The notes beneath the pieces are model-generated. The model did no database searches, had not been told where the DNA came from, and saw nothing but the letters and a program-made list of their open reading frames with translations. From SXOA01 sp051004015 (lineage in GTDB: Bacteria > Planctomycetota > Planctomycetia > Pirellulales > Pirellulaceae), in assembly GCA_051004015.1 (NCBI GenBank), contig JBPCKT010000062.1, positions 1-60,804 of the forward strand: a stretch of 60,804 nucleotides of DNA. Direction: 5' to 3'. The position numbers and the translations under genes were made by a program. Shown here piece after piece: positions 27,341-35,590 of this stretch. Within the stretch, counting starts at the first letter, position 1, and each line of letters opens with the position of its first letter.

Positions 27341-28812
27341 ATAGAATTCTCGTCTACTGCCTGCTACTGGCCAGCTCCGCGGCTACTGCGACAGCGGGAG
27401 AATTCCATGCGTCGCGCACCGGCACAGCAAAGGGCAACGGCTCTCGCGAGGAGCCGTGGGATTTGGCCACCGCTCTTTCCTCCCAGGCCGTGATTAAGCC
27501 CGGCGATACGGTCTGGCTGCATGAAGGGACGTATCTCGGCGGTTTTACATCGCAACTGGCGGGTACCACGGAACAGCCGATTACCGTCCGCGGGATGCCT
27601 GGGGCACGGGTGACGATTGATGCCAGGCCGCGAGAAGCCAGGGACAATGCCTTGTTCGCCATTGAAGGAAGCGACGTCATCTTCCGCGATTTCGAGATGA
27701 CCTGCACCGATCCAGTCCGCGAAACGAAAATCGCCGGCTCTTGGCCGGAGGATATCCGCCGCGGCAGCTTCCATGTCAAAGGCTCGCGGATTTCTCTCGT
27801 GAATCTCGTCGTCCACGACCTGGCCAGTGGCTTTGGCTTCTGGGCGGAAGGCGAAGGAGGCGAGATCAGCGGCTGCTTGATCTACAACAACGGCTGGCAG
27901 GGGCCGGATCGGGCGCACGGACACGCGATTTACGCCCAGAACGCCAAGGGAACCAAAAAACTCAAGGACAACATCATCTTTCATCAGTTCGGCTACGGCA
28001 TTCACGTCTACGGGTCGGAGAAGGCGTCGCTCAGGGGCTTCGAGATTGACGGCAATATCTGCTTTGAAAACGGCGCTCTGGCCAAAAGCGGCGATCGTTC
28101 GCATGGGATTATGGTTGGCGGCGCATCGCCCGCCGAGCGAATTGCCATCCGCGACAACGTCGTCTTCGGCGGCGGAATTCGCCTGGGTTATCCGTGGGGG
28201 ACGACCAGCGAGGATGTCAATTGCACCGGCAATTACTGCGAAGGGCTCGTCGTCCGCGATTTTCGCAAGGCGATTGTCAGCCGCAACACCATCGTCGCCC
28301 ATTCCAGCGCTGTCATCCTGGAAGGCGAGACCAAATTGCTGCTCTCCGGCCATCAGTGGAGCGAAAATGACTTCTACATCACCGATGGCCGCTGGGGCGA
28401 CTTCGCCATCGTGGAAAACGGCAAGAGCCGCGGCCTCAGCTTCGAACAGTGGCGGCAGGAGACGGGCTTGGCCGGTAAGAGCACTTTTACCAAGGGGGCT
28501 CCGGAGAAGCTCCGCGTCGTCGTCCGGCCGAATTCCCACGAGCCGGGCCGGGCAAACATTGCCGTGCTCAATCCAGCGGGCCTGGAAGAGGTGGAGCTGG
28601 ACCTATCCAACATTCTCAAGTCCGGCCAGCAATTCCGCATCGTCAGCGCGAAAGACTACTTTGGGCCATCGCTTGTCACCGGCGCCTACGATGGCCAGCC
28701 TGTCCGCCTGCCGATGAAGCCGGTCACGCCTCCGCCGCCAGTTGGCTTGCCCAATGTCAAACTTCCCGTGACCGAGCCGAAATTCGCGGCCTTCGTCGTG
28801 CTGCCTCGCTAG
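27337..28812 (+). CDS. Secreted right-handed parallel beta-helix protein
   Basis: 491 residues. Residues 1-21 form a signal peptide ending ATATAGEF. The body has repeated short strands and turns (GSDVIFRDFEMTCTD, GSRISLVNLVVHDLAS, EGGEISGCLIYNNG, RIAIRDNVVFGGG, NRNTIV) typical of pectate-lyase-like or chondroitinase B-like beta-helices. The start HASRTGTAKGNGSREEPWDL is common to secreted beta-helix proteins that bind or cut polysaccharide. No unambiguous catalytic triad is seen. It is translationally coupled to the preceding creatininase-like gene. Confidence 0.8.
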   Translation: MNRILVYCLLLASSAATATAGEFHASRTGTAKGNGSREEPWDLATALSSQAVIKPGDTVWLHEGTYLGGFTSQLAGTTEQPITVRGMPGARVTIDARPREARDNALFAIEGSDVIFRDFEMTCTDPVRETKIAGSWPEDIRRGSFHVKGSRISLVNLVVHDLASGFGFWAEGEGGEISGCLIYNNGWQGPDRAHGHAIYAQNAKGTKKLKDNIIFHQFGYGIHVYGSEKASLRGFEIDGNICFENGALAKSGDRSHGIMVGGASPAERIAIRDNVVFGGGIRLGYPWGTTSEDVNCTGNYCEGLVVRDFRKAIVSRNTIVAHSSAVILEGETKLLLSGHQWSENDFYITDGRWGDFAIVENGKSRGLSFEQWRQETGLAGKSTFTKGAPEKLRVVVRPNSHEPGRANIAVLNPAGLEEVELDLSNILKSGQQFRIVSAKDYFGPSLVTGAYDGQPVRLPMKPVTPPPPVGLPNVKLPVTEPKFAAFVVLPR

Positions 28813-28918
28813 CATTTCCGCTTGCTCTTCCCCCTTCTCGGCGGAATTGCTAATAGTCCCTCCGCGAAATGCTCTTTCGGGCCCACTCGCGCGCACGATG
28901 CGTTAGTCGCGGATTTCC

Positions 28919-30037
28919 ATGAAGAATCGCCCCGTTGCCGTGTTACTGCTCTTCTCCCTGGCCGCTGCCGGCTGCCAGGGGAATCCGCAGGTGCGCCGGG
29001 TGGTGGATTCCTACAACGCCGAGGCCCGGCAGATGGAGGACATGATCTATCTGCTGGAGCAGGATATTCAGGTCCTGGAGCAGGAAAACAACCAATTGAA
29101 GCGGCAGATCGAACGGGGCGGTGGAGCAACCGGTGCTGGATCGTCGGGCACGCGGCGGAGCGGAATTCCGCCGCGAAGAGAGGAAGACTCTGATCTGACG
29201 CCGCCGGTCGTCGAAGGGCTGCCGGAAGTGGAGCCCATGATTCCGCCGCGTCCGCTCAACCGGCCCGCATTGCCCGCCGAGCCGGACATCGGACCCGTGC
29301 TGGATCCGCCGAGCAGGAAGCCGGCCGCGGGTCCCGCGAGCCGAGTCAAGCCAACGGGGCACGAGCAAAATGTGGCCGACGCGGAGGCCAAGGAACCTGA
29401 AGTCGCCGACAAGAACGTGACGCACATTCATCTCAGCGGCCTGCATACCTGCGGAATGGACCTCGACCATCAGCCGGGCGATGATGGGCTTTCCATCCTC
29501 ATCGAGCCGCGGAACGCCGCGAACCAATTCGTGCCACTGGCGGCGCCGGTGTCGGTCGTTGTGCTCGACCCCAACAAGACTGGCGAAGACGCCCGCCTGG
29601 CCCGTTGGGACTTCACAGCGGCCGAGGCCACGGAAAAACTCGTCAAGGGGGACACCCGCGGCATTCATCTCAAGCTCCCCTGGCCCGCCAAACCCCCCGC
29701 GAGCGCCCGCCTGGAGGTCTTTGTCCGGTACGAAACGCCGGATGGGAAAAAGTTGCAAGGCGAGAAGGAAGTCTTCATCGCGCTGCCAGGCCAGTTCTCG
29801 CAGCGCTGGACGCCCCGCCCCGCCGACCGCCAGCGAAAGAGTCGCAGTGAGCCGATCGTGGCAGCGGCGAATGAACCACGCGTCGCCGCCGTTCCGCCGC
29901 CATTGACGGCCATTGAGCCGCCGGCTGAAAAACCTGCCGCGGAGAATACGCCGCCTCGCTTGATGCCACCCGCAGGTCTTAGCGAACGCCAGGCTGGCGA
30001 AAAACCGGCTAAACCGAAGTGGTCGCCGACGCGGTAA
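28919..30037 (+). CDS. Coiled-coil lipoprotein of unknown function
   Basis: 372-residue predicted lipoprotein: signal MKNRPVAVLLLFSLAAAGC with Cys19. Next is a coiled coil of about 45 residues (RQMEDMIYLLEQDIQVLEQ, ENNQLKRQIE), a proline-rich flexible segment, a beta-rich domain of about 120 residues (THIHLSGLHTCGMDLDHQPG, VSVVVLDPNKTGEDARLARW, ARLEVFVRYETPDGKKLQG), and a second Pro/Ala-rich tail. It likely forms an anchored, elongated envelope protein. It stands alone behind the beta-helix gene with a 106-base gap. Confidence 0.75.
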   Translation: MKNRPVAVLLLFSLAAAGCQGNPQVRRVVDSYNAEARQMEDMIYLLEQDIQVLEQENNQLKRQIERGGGATGAGSSGTRRSGIPPRREEDSDLTPPVVEGLPEVEPMIPPRPLNRPALPAEPDIGPVLDPPSRKPAAGPASRVKPTGHEQNVADAEAKEPEVADKNVTHIHLSGLHTCGMDLDHQPGDDGLSILIEPRNAANQFVPLAAPVSVVVLDPNKTGEDARLARWDFTAAEATEKLVKGDTRGIHLKLPWPAKPPASARLEVFVRYETPDGKKLQGEKEVFIALPGQFSQRWTPRPADRQRKSRSEPIVAAANEPRVAAVPPPLTAIEPPAEKPAAENTPPRLMPPAGLSERQAGEKPAKPKWSPTR

Positions 30038-30042
30038 GCGAA

Positions 30043-30085
30043 GGGGTCGGGAAGAGTTTTCGCCGCGAAAACCCTTCCCGACCCC
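30043..30085. terminator. Long hairpin between convergent genes
   Basis: 21-base left arm 30043-30063 (GGGGTCGGGAAGAGTTTTCG...) and right arm 30065-30085 (...CCTTCCCGACCCC) are complementary at 20 of 21 positions with virtually no loop. It follows the lipoprotein stop and precedes the 3' end of the methyltransferase gene. The tip GGGGTCGGGA is shared with the repeat at 31907-31977. Confidence 0.7.
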
Positions 30086-30134
30086 GTTCACCGCGCAACT
30101 TCTCTCCCTCGCTGGCGCGTCGGGCTAGTGTTTT

Positions 30135-31409
30135 TTACGCCATCCGCATCCACACCGCATTGAGATACTCCGTCTCCGGGCAATTCGTGGCAATCGGATG
30201 GTCCGACGCTGCGCCGCTCTTGTAAAGAATCTGGCAGCCGCGGGGGGCGTGGCGGGCGGCCAGGTCCGGAGTCGCCGGGGAGACGAGAGGGCCGGCCTGG
30301 CGGGCGCAGAGGTGCATCATCCGGGCGAATTCTTCCGGCGGCAGGAGCCCCGCGCAGGTGCAACTGAGCAGCAAGCCGCCGGGGGCGACGAGCTGCATGG
30401 CGAGCTTGTTGAGGTCAAAGTGCTTGCGGTAGCCTTCCTCGTACTCGGCCCGCGAGCGGATGAGCTTGGGGGGGTCGAGCACCACCACGTCGAACTTCCG
30501 CGACTGGGCAAGCATGTCCCGCATGTAGGCGAAGGCGTCGGCCTGCACGAACTTGACCCGCACCTGGTTGAGATTCGCGTTCTCTTTGGCCAGAGCCAGC
30601 GGCTCATCGTCGAGGTCGACGCCGATGACCTCGGACGCTCCTCCCAGCTTTTTGGCTTGAATCGCAAAGCCGCCCGTGTAGCAACAGAGGTCGAGGACCG
30701 TTTTGTCCTTGCAAAAAGAGGCCAGCAGCCGGCGGTTGTCCCGCTGGTCGCAAAAGAAGCCGGTCTTGTGACCTTCGGCGAAATCGACCCGAAACCGGGT
30801 CCCGAATTCCTGGATCGTGACGCGGCTGGGCAATTCGGGTGAGCTGATCGCGTCCCCGTCAAAGCCTTCCTGCGCTAGCGTCGCCGGTCCGGTGCGGAGC
30901 AGCGTGTGTTTCGCCCCAACCAGAGGGGTCAGCATCGCCAGAATGGCTTCTCCCCGCTGATACATGCCGATGCTGAAGGCCTCGGCGGAAAGGACGTCCC
31001 CCAGCTTGTCCACCATCAGCCCGGATAGGCCGTCCCCCTCGGCATGGATGACGCGGTAGCTATCGGTCACCTCGTCCAGGCGGAGCATCTCGCGGCGAAG
31101 AGACACGGCTGTCTTCAGCTTGCCTTCCCACCAGGCCTCGTCAGGCAGCGTGGACGCATCACAAAGCATCCGCAGGGCCAGCTCGGCCCGCGGGTTGTAC
31201 ATTCCATAACCGGCGTGGCGCCCCTCGGTATCCATCACCCGGACGATGTCCCCGGGGGCGATATCCCGCTCCACGTGCTCAATCCGCTTGCGGTAAAGAA
31301 GCGGGTGCAGGCCGACCGATTTGACCGTGACCGTGGCCATAAACGAGGCATCCAGCGCGAGGGATCGCGACTGGTTGGCTGGCGACGGCGATTTGCGGGG
31401 GGCAGGCAT
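30135..31409 (-). CDS. rlmI: 23S rRNA cytosine-5 methyltransferase, RlmI-type
   Basis: 424 residues. An N-terminal PUA domain (VKSVGLHPLLYRKRIEHVER..., residues about 25-95) is followed by a central region and an SAM-dependent methyltransferase (KTGFFCDQRDNRRL, VLDLCCYTGGFAIQA, VVVLDPPKLIRSRAEY, LLLSCTCAG). The LDPPK and the Cys pair in SCTC fit RNA m5C methyltransferases of the RlmI/YccW family, which modify 23S rRNA in E. coli. Start 31409 (MPAPRKS) or 31340 (MATVTVK) are both possible; the latter begins at the PUA domain. Monocistronic. Confidence 0.85.
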   Translation of the reverse strand: MPAPRKSPSPANQSRSLALDASFMATVTVKSVGLHPLLYRKRIEHVERDIAPGDIVRVMDTEGRHAGYGMYNPRAELALRMLCDASTLPDEAWWEGKLKTAVSLRREMLRLDEVTDSYRVIHAEGDGLSGLMVDKLGDVLSAEAFSIGMYQRGEAILAMLTPLVGAKHTLLRTGPATLAQEGFDGDAISSPELPSRVTIQEFGTRFRVDFAEGHKTGFFCDQRDNRRLLASFCKDKTVLDLCCYTGGFAIQAKKLGGASEVIGVDLDDEPLALAKENANLNQVRVKFVQADAFAYMRDMLAQSRKFDVVVLDPPKLIRSRAEYEEGYRKHFDLNKLAMQLVAPGGLLLSCTCAGLLPPEEFARMMHLCARQAGPLVSPATPDLAARHAPRGCQILYKSGAASDHPIATNCPETEYLNAVWMRMA

Positions 31410-31466
31410 CAGGTTAGGTAACAGCGAGGGGTTGCAACTATTTCGAAAAAAATGAGCCTGGGGACC

Positions 31467-31494
31467 TTGACAGTGCCAACCCGTTTGGTACAAT
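31467..31494 (+). promoter_or_regulatory. Near-consensus sigma-70 promoter without an obvious gene
   Basis: TTGACA (31467-31472), 16-base spacer, TACAAT (31489-31494), followed by TGTACA; the -10 sits in the palindrome GTACAATTGTAC. It points away from rlmI into 490 bases without a convincing open reading frame. Downstream lie the CTTATCA array, an AAGGAGG that leads only to ATG-AAT-TAG, and the inverted repeat 31907-31977. A small RNA is one possibility. Confidence 0.4.
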
Positions 31495-31632
31495 TGTACA
31501 TATTCGCGATGCGGTCCACGCTCATGGTGCGCTCTTTGGCAATCGGGTTGTTAGAATTTTTCGGGAGTGGGCCCGGCAGGCTCGGCCACTCCTGCTGCGC
31601 GGAACTGGGCAAGCTGCGTTCTGGAAGTTGTC

Positions 31633-31660
31633 CTTATCAGAGCTTATCAACCGCTTATCA
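31633..31660 (+). repeat. Triple CTTATCA array at helical spacing
   Basis: CTTATCA occurs at 31633, 31643 and 31654, i.e. with spacings of 10 and 11 bases. A shortened version (two copies of GATAAG, 11 bases apart) is on the opposite strand at 59166-59182, where the surrounding bases CTTATCAGCCGCTTATC also match. Face-aligned spacing suggests protein binding. Confidence 0.45.
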
Positions 31661-31906
31661 AACGAGTGGCGAGTGAATCAAAAAAGTGTGAATAAAAAAG
31701 GAGGTATTTGGACTATCATGAATTAGAGTTACGTCGCGGTGGATTTTCGCAGGTGGCTGGGAGGATTCAAGTTATGGAAAGGGGTCTGGACGTAAGTCCG
31801 GCAAAAAACAACCCATGAATCCTGAATAAAAACCCCGTCCACCAGGGGGGCTAAGCGGTTTGGAAAAGAGCTTACAAGTCGGGGCGTTTTCTCCTTCTAC
31901 AGCCAG

Positions 31907-31977
31907 GGGGTCGGGAGTCTTTGGCGTCGTAGTTGGCTCTGATTGCATGGTCACTGACGCCAAAGACTCCCGACCCC
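31907..31977. repeat. Perfect 22-base inverted repeat
   Basis: Left arm 31907-31928 (GGGGTCGGGAGTCTTTGGCG..) is exactly complementary to right arm 31956-31977, with a 27-base loop. It ends eight bases before the 3' end of the minus-strand creatininase gene. The tip GGGGTCGGGA is the same as in the hairpin 30043-30085. Confidence 0.8.
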
Positions 31978-31984
31978 GACAAAC

Positions 31985-32764
31985 TCAGTACGGGAACTTG
32001 TCGTCGATCTTCGCCGCCGAGAGCTCTGCCAGGAAGGTCCCCAGCCGCTCCGCCAAAAGGTCCATCATCTTCCTGGCCTTCTCGGCGGAGGCCGCGTGAG
32101 GGTAGCCACTGCCGGTGTTGGTGGTCAGCAGGTGCCAGGGCCGGGTAATCCCCACCCAGCCCCGGTTGATGGCGTCGAAGCGGGTTTTGGCGGTCGCCCC
32201 GTCGTCGCCGGTCAGCTTGCCGTCGGCGGTCTTGGCGACGAGATGCGGGAAGTAGGCGAGGCCGAAGGAGGTTTCCATCTCGCCGCCGTGATCGTCGGGG
32301 TACTCATAGATTTGGCTGTATTGGTCGGCGGCGACCATGTACCAGTTGCAGAGAAAAATGTGCCCGTCCACCTTGTCGGCTAGCTCGCGGAGCAGCGGCT
32401 TCATTTCGTTGCCGCCGTGGCTGTTGAGGAGCACGATTTTCCGCACGCCGGAGTTGATGCAGGACTTGATGAGGTCGGTGACGAAGCGGAACAGGGTCGT
32501 GGGGTCCACGTTCATCGCCAAGGGCAGGCGGTGCATGTTGGTCTCGGTGCCATAAGGTACGGTCGGCAGCAACACGACCTTCCCTCCTTTGTTATGAGCC
32601 GCCTCGCAGATTTTTTCGCCGACGATGGTCCCTTCAAAGAGGTCGGTGCCGTAAGGGAGGTGCAGGTTGTGGGGCTCGGTGGCGCCGAGCGGCAGGACCG
32701 CGACTTCGTAAGGGTTGGCCTTGGTGTAGGCGTAGTTGGTCTCAGCGAGGATGTAAGGACGCAT
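31985..32764 (-). CDS. Creatininase-family amidohydrolase
   Basis: 259-residue cytoplasmic metal-dependent amidohydrolase. All canonical ligands are visible: GATEPHNLHLPYGTD (Glu, His, Asp), NSHGGNE (His) and DDHGGEMETS (His, Glu). Family members include creatininase, mycofactocin peptide processing MftE and riboflavin-pathway ArfB-type deformylases, so the substrate remains open. No mycofactocin or coenzyme F420 genes are nearby. It starts 35 bases after the end of the upstream DUF1444-like gene, same strand, so co-transcription is likely. Confidence 0.88.
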   Translation of the reverse strand: MRPYILAETNYAYTKANPYEVAVLPLGATEPHNLHLPYGTDLFEGTIVGEKICEAAHNKGGKVVLLPTVPYGTETNMHRLPLAMNVDPTTLFRFVTDLIKSCINSGVRKIVLLNSHGGNEMKPLLRELADKVDGHIFLCNWYMVAADQYSQIYEYPDDHGGEMETSFGLAYFPHLVAKTADGKLTGDDGATAKTRFDAINRGWVGITRPWHLLTTNTGSGYPHAASAEKARKMMDLLAERLGTFLAELSAAKIDDKFPY

Positions 32765-32799
32765 GGGGTGAGTGGTGAGTTGTGAGTGGTCAGTTGTGG

Positions 32800-34023
32800 T
32801 CAGGGCTCGATCTGCTTCCCGATCGCTTCGAGCTGGTAGTCGCTGGGGAAGTCGCGGACGAGGTAGCGTTCGGGGTAGGTGCCAGTTGGTTCCATCAGGT
32901 TGCCGACGATTTGCTGGACGTGGTCCCAGGAGCCCCCGGCAACGATTTCTCCTTCCTTTTCCCCCTTGGGGCGGAAGAAAAAGATGGAGTCGGTTTGCGG
33001 AAGCATGATGTCGAGCCCTTCGGACCAGACGCTGTAACTGGTGACCTGACCGGAAGCCTTGTTCTGCATGGCGTTGAACTGAGCGACGTAGAGGCCGGCC
33101 CCGTTGGCGGAATGGACTTCGTCGAGCAGCTCCTTCTGGTCGTTGTACTCGGCTCCAATCGTCCGCAGCCGCAGCTCATGGAGCTTGGCGAAGGAGGGCG
33201 AAGATCGCGGCGGCAGCCAGGGCTGCCACTCATCTCCCTCCAGGCGAAGGGCGACGGTGCTGATGGGGCGCGGCTTCTCGTGGGAGTCCTCGGCAATTTT
33301 GGCCAGGAGGGCCAGGCCGTGTTCGTCTTCGGAACCGGTGACGACGAGCGTGTCGCGATTGGGGACCATCGCCACGTAGTCGCCGTTGACCTTGAAGCGG
33401 CGAATGAGGTCGAGGAGGACCAGGCGCGAGGCATCGTAGTTGTCGCCGGTGGCCGAGGCGTAGACGCAGCTATCGAGCGTGGCGAAGGCGACCTCCCCCA
33501 TTTGCTCCAGGTTGTGGCGGGCCGCTTCCACTGCTTCGTAGAACGAGACTTCCCAGCTTTCGAGATCGGTCTGACTGATGGTCCGCATGGCCGACGGCAG
33601 GTCGTAGACCAGCGACAGGGCCAGATGCTCGCCGATGACTTGCTGCGGCACCTCCAGGGCGTCGTTGCCGCGAACCTTGGCCTGGAGCAGCACCGACTCC
33701 AGATAGAAGCGGCTGCGAATCACCGGCAGCAGATCGGGGTGGATGTCGTCGAACTCCGCCGGCAGCTCGTAGCTCTTGGTGGAGACGCAGTTTCGCAGGA
33801 ACCGCCGCAGCACGGCGTCTCGCTCGCTTTTTTCGGCCCGGCAATACTCCTGGTAGATATTCCCCAGGTTGATAAAGCCGTCGTCGGGGCGGGCGATTTG
33901 GAACCGCTCGGCGTTGTACTGATACTGGCTGGCCGGGTCGAGCTTCCGCAGCTCCGCCATGACAATCTGGACGAATTTCTCCTGCGTCATCGGGCCGCCG
34001 GAAAAAAAGTCGAAAATTCCCAT
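32800..34023 (-). CDS. DUF1444 (YtpQ)-like protein
   Basis: 407-residue soluble protein. It begins MGIFDFFSGGPMTQEKFVQ and shows a pattern of helices followed by strands (VIRSRFYLESVLLQAK, VAMVPNRDTLVVTGSEDEHG, YSVWSEGLDIMLPQTDSIFF) that recalls DUF1444/YtpQ proteins, which have unknown function. The match is by eye and moderate. It has no signal peptide. It lies directly upstream of the creatininase gene (35-base gap) and is divergent from the DUF1501 gene. Confidence 0.55.
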   Translation of the reverse strand: MGIFDFFSGGPMTQEKFVQIVMAELRKLDPASQYQYNAERFQIARPDDGFINLGNIYQEYCRAEKSERDAVLRRFLRNCVSTKSYELPAEFDDIHPDLLPVIRSRFYLESVLLQAKVRGNDALEVPQQVIGEHLALSLVYDLPSAMRTISQTDLESWEVSFYEAVEAARHNLEQMGEVAFATLDSCVYASATGDNYDASRLVLLDLIRRFKVNGDYVAMVPNRDTLVVTGSEDEHGLALLAKIAEDSHEKPRPISTVALRLEGDEWQPWLPPRSSPSFAKLHELRLRTIGAEYNDQKELLDEVHSANGAGLYVAQFNAMQNKASGQVTSYSVWSEGLDIMLPQTDSIFFFRPKGEKEGEIVAGGSWDHVQQIVGNLMEPTGTYPERYLVRDFPSDYQLEAIGKQIEP

Positions 34024-34074
34024 CGGAGCGGCGTCATTAAATGCGGAGTGTTGCGGCCTGCCCGCGGGACGAAT

Positions 34075-34122
34075 GCGCAGTGTTTTTTGCGGCGGGCTGC
34101 GCAGTGTTGTTTGCGGCGGGCT
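34075..34122. repeat. Two tandem copies of a 24-base unit
   Basis: GCGCAGTGTTTTTTGCGGCG(GGCT) at 34075-34098 is repeated with one change at 34099-34122, followed by a partial third copy (GCGCCATGG). It lies between the divergent DUF1444-like and DUF1501 genes. The purpose is unknown; a binding site array or slipped-strand duplication are both possible. Confidence 0.6.
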
Positions 34123-34255
34123 GCGCCATGGATGGCCACGATGTTCCCATTATGCCAGCGAACGGCCTGTTTGAAACCTGGGCATGATTCGCTTGCTCTT
34201 GACCCGCAAATTGCCGACAATAAGACCGGATTCACAATTCAGCTCTAGGTGCTCC

Positions 34256-35590
34256 ATGAACCAGTTCAACCGCCGCCAGGTGTTGCAGGCTGCCTCCTTG
34301 GGACTATTGGGAGCCAGTGCCAGCGGCTGGTTTCCCGCCTTTGCCCAGGAGGTTCAGGCCAGCCCCAAGCGGCGGCGGCACTGCGTGCTGCTGTGGATGA
34401 CGGGGGGGCCGACGCAGACCGACACGTTCGACATGAAGCCGGGACACGCCAACGGGGGGGAGTTCAAGGAGAAGGAAACCAAAGTCCCGGGACTCAGGTT
34501 CAGCGAGCACCTCCCCAAGCTGGCATCGATGTCCGACCAACTGGCCGTCGTCCGCAGCCTGATGACGAAAGAAGGGGACCACGGGCGCGGCACTTATCTG
34601 ATGCGGACTGGCCATCAGCCGCAGGGGCCGGTGAAGTATCCCAGCATTGCCTCGACCATCTCCAAGGCACTCGGAGACGAGAACGATGCCGTGCCGCAGA
34701 ACGTCAGCATCTCGCCGTACCGGGCTTTCAATCAGTCCGCATTCGGACCTGGATTCTTAGGGCCGAAGTATGGGCCATTGACTGTCGGTGCGACCGATTC
34801 CTTCCAGCCAAACCAGCCGGGTGCGGCGGGGACTGGTTACGCGGAATTGAAAGTGGACGACCTGATGCCCCCCATGGGAGTCGCGAAGGAACAATTTGAA
34901 GGCCGCTTGGAATTATGGCGGGCCATGCAGTCCCGGTTCCTCGCCAGCCATCGCACGGCTTCTCCCATCGCTCAGGACACGGTCTATCAGCGGGCCGTCA
35001 AGCTGATGAGCAGCGGTGCGGCGAAGGCCTTCGACCTGACCGAAGAGCCGGACAAGGTGCGGGAGGCTTACGGCAAGGGTCGTTTCGGCCAGGGCTGCTT
35101 GATGGCCCGGCGGCTGATTGAGCGCGGAGTATCGTTCGTCGAAGTCACGCTCGGCTCGTTCAACGGCAACTTCGGCTGGGATACACACCAGCAGAACTTC
35201 TCGGCGGTAAAGGCACTCTCGGCGGAGTTGGACGCGGGCTGGGGGACGCTGATGCAAGAGCTTGCCGACCGCGGGCTGCTCGAATCCACCACGTTTCTGT
35301 GGATGGGCGAATTCGGCCGCACGCCGGCGATCAACCCGCAAGGTGGCCGCGATCACTTCCCCGCCGCTTGGACTTGCGTGCTCGGCGGCGGCGGCATCAA
35401 GGGGGGACAGGCCTACGGCAAGACCAGCGACAGTGGCACGGAAGTGGCCGAGAACAAAGTCGACGTCGGCGATGTGCTGGCCACGCTCTCGACCGCCCTG
35501 GGGGTCGATCCGGAAACGCCGAACATTTCCGACGTTGGCCGGCCCATCAAGATTGCCGAGGGGAGGGTGATTAAGGAGCTGGTGGCGTAG
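34256..35590 (+). CDS. Tat-exported DUF1501 family protein
   Basis: 444-residue protein. The twin-arginine signal NRRQVLQAASLGLLGASASG predicts folded export. The mature part has the DUF1501 features of planctomycetes: LLWMTGGPTQTDTFDMKPG, a middle section MTKEGDHGRGTYLMRTGH, and the C-terminal GEFGRTPAINPQGGRDHFP, with metal-like Asp/His residues; the fold is related to sulfatases and alkaline phosphatases. Typically DUF1501 genes stand next to a DUF1549/DUF1553 cytochrome-type partner, which is missing here. Its end overlaps the convergent sulfotransferase by 20 bases. Confidence 0.88.
   Translation: MNQFNRRQVLQAASLGLLGASASGWFPAFAQEVQASPKRRRHCVLLWMTGGPTQTDTFDMKPGHANGGEFKEKETKVPGLRFSEHLPKLASMSDQLAVVRSLMTKEGDHGRGTYLMRTGHQPQGPVKYPSIASTISKALGDENDAVPQNVSISPYRAFNQSAFGPGFLGPKYGPLTVGATDSFQPNQPGAAGTGYAELKVDDLMPPMGVAKEQFEGRLELWRAMQSRFLASHRTASPIAQDTVYQRAVKLMSSGAAKAFDLTEEPDKVREAYGKGRFGQGCLMARRLIERGVSFVEVTLGSFNGNFGWDTHQQNFSAVKALSAELDAGWGTLMQELADRGLLESTTFLWMGEFGRTPAINPQGGRDHFPAAWTCVLGGGGIKGGQAYGKTSDSGTEVAENKVDVGDVLATLSTALGVDPETPNISDVGRPIKIAEGRVIKELVA

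Noticed and set aside
31409..31612. 67-residue minus-strand frame (MSVDRIANMYNCTKRVG..)
   Set aside because: Ends at the rlmI start, without ribosome-binding site or known motif; possibly part of the rlmI leader only.
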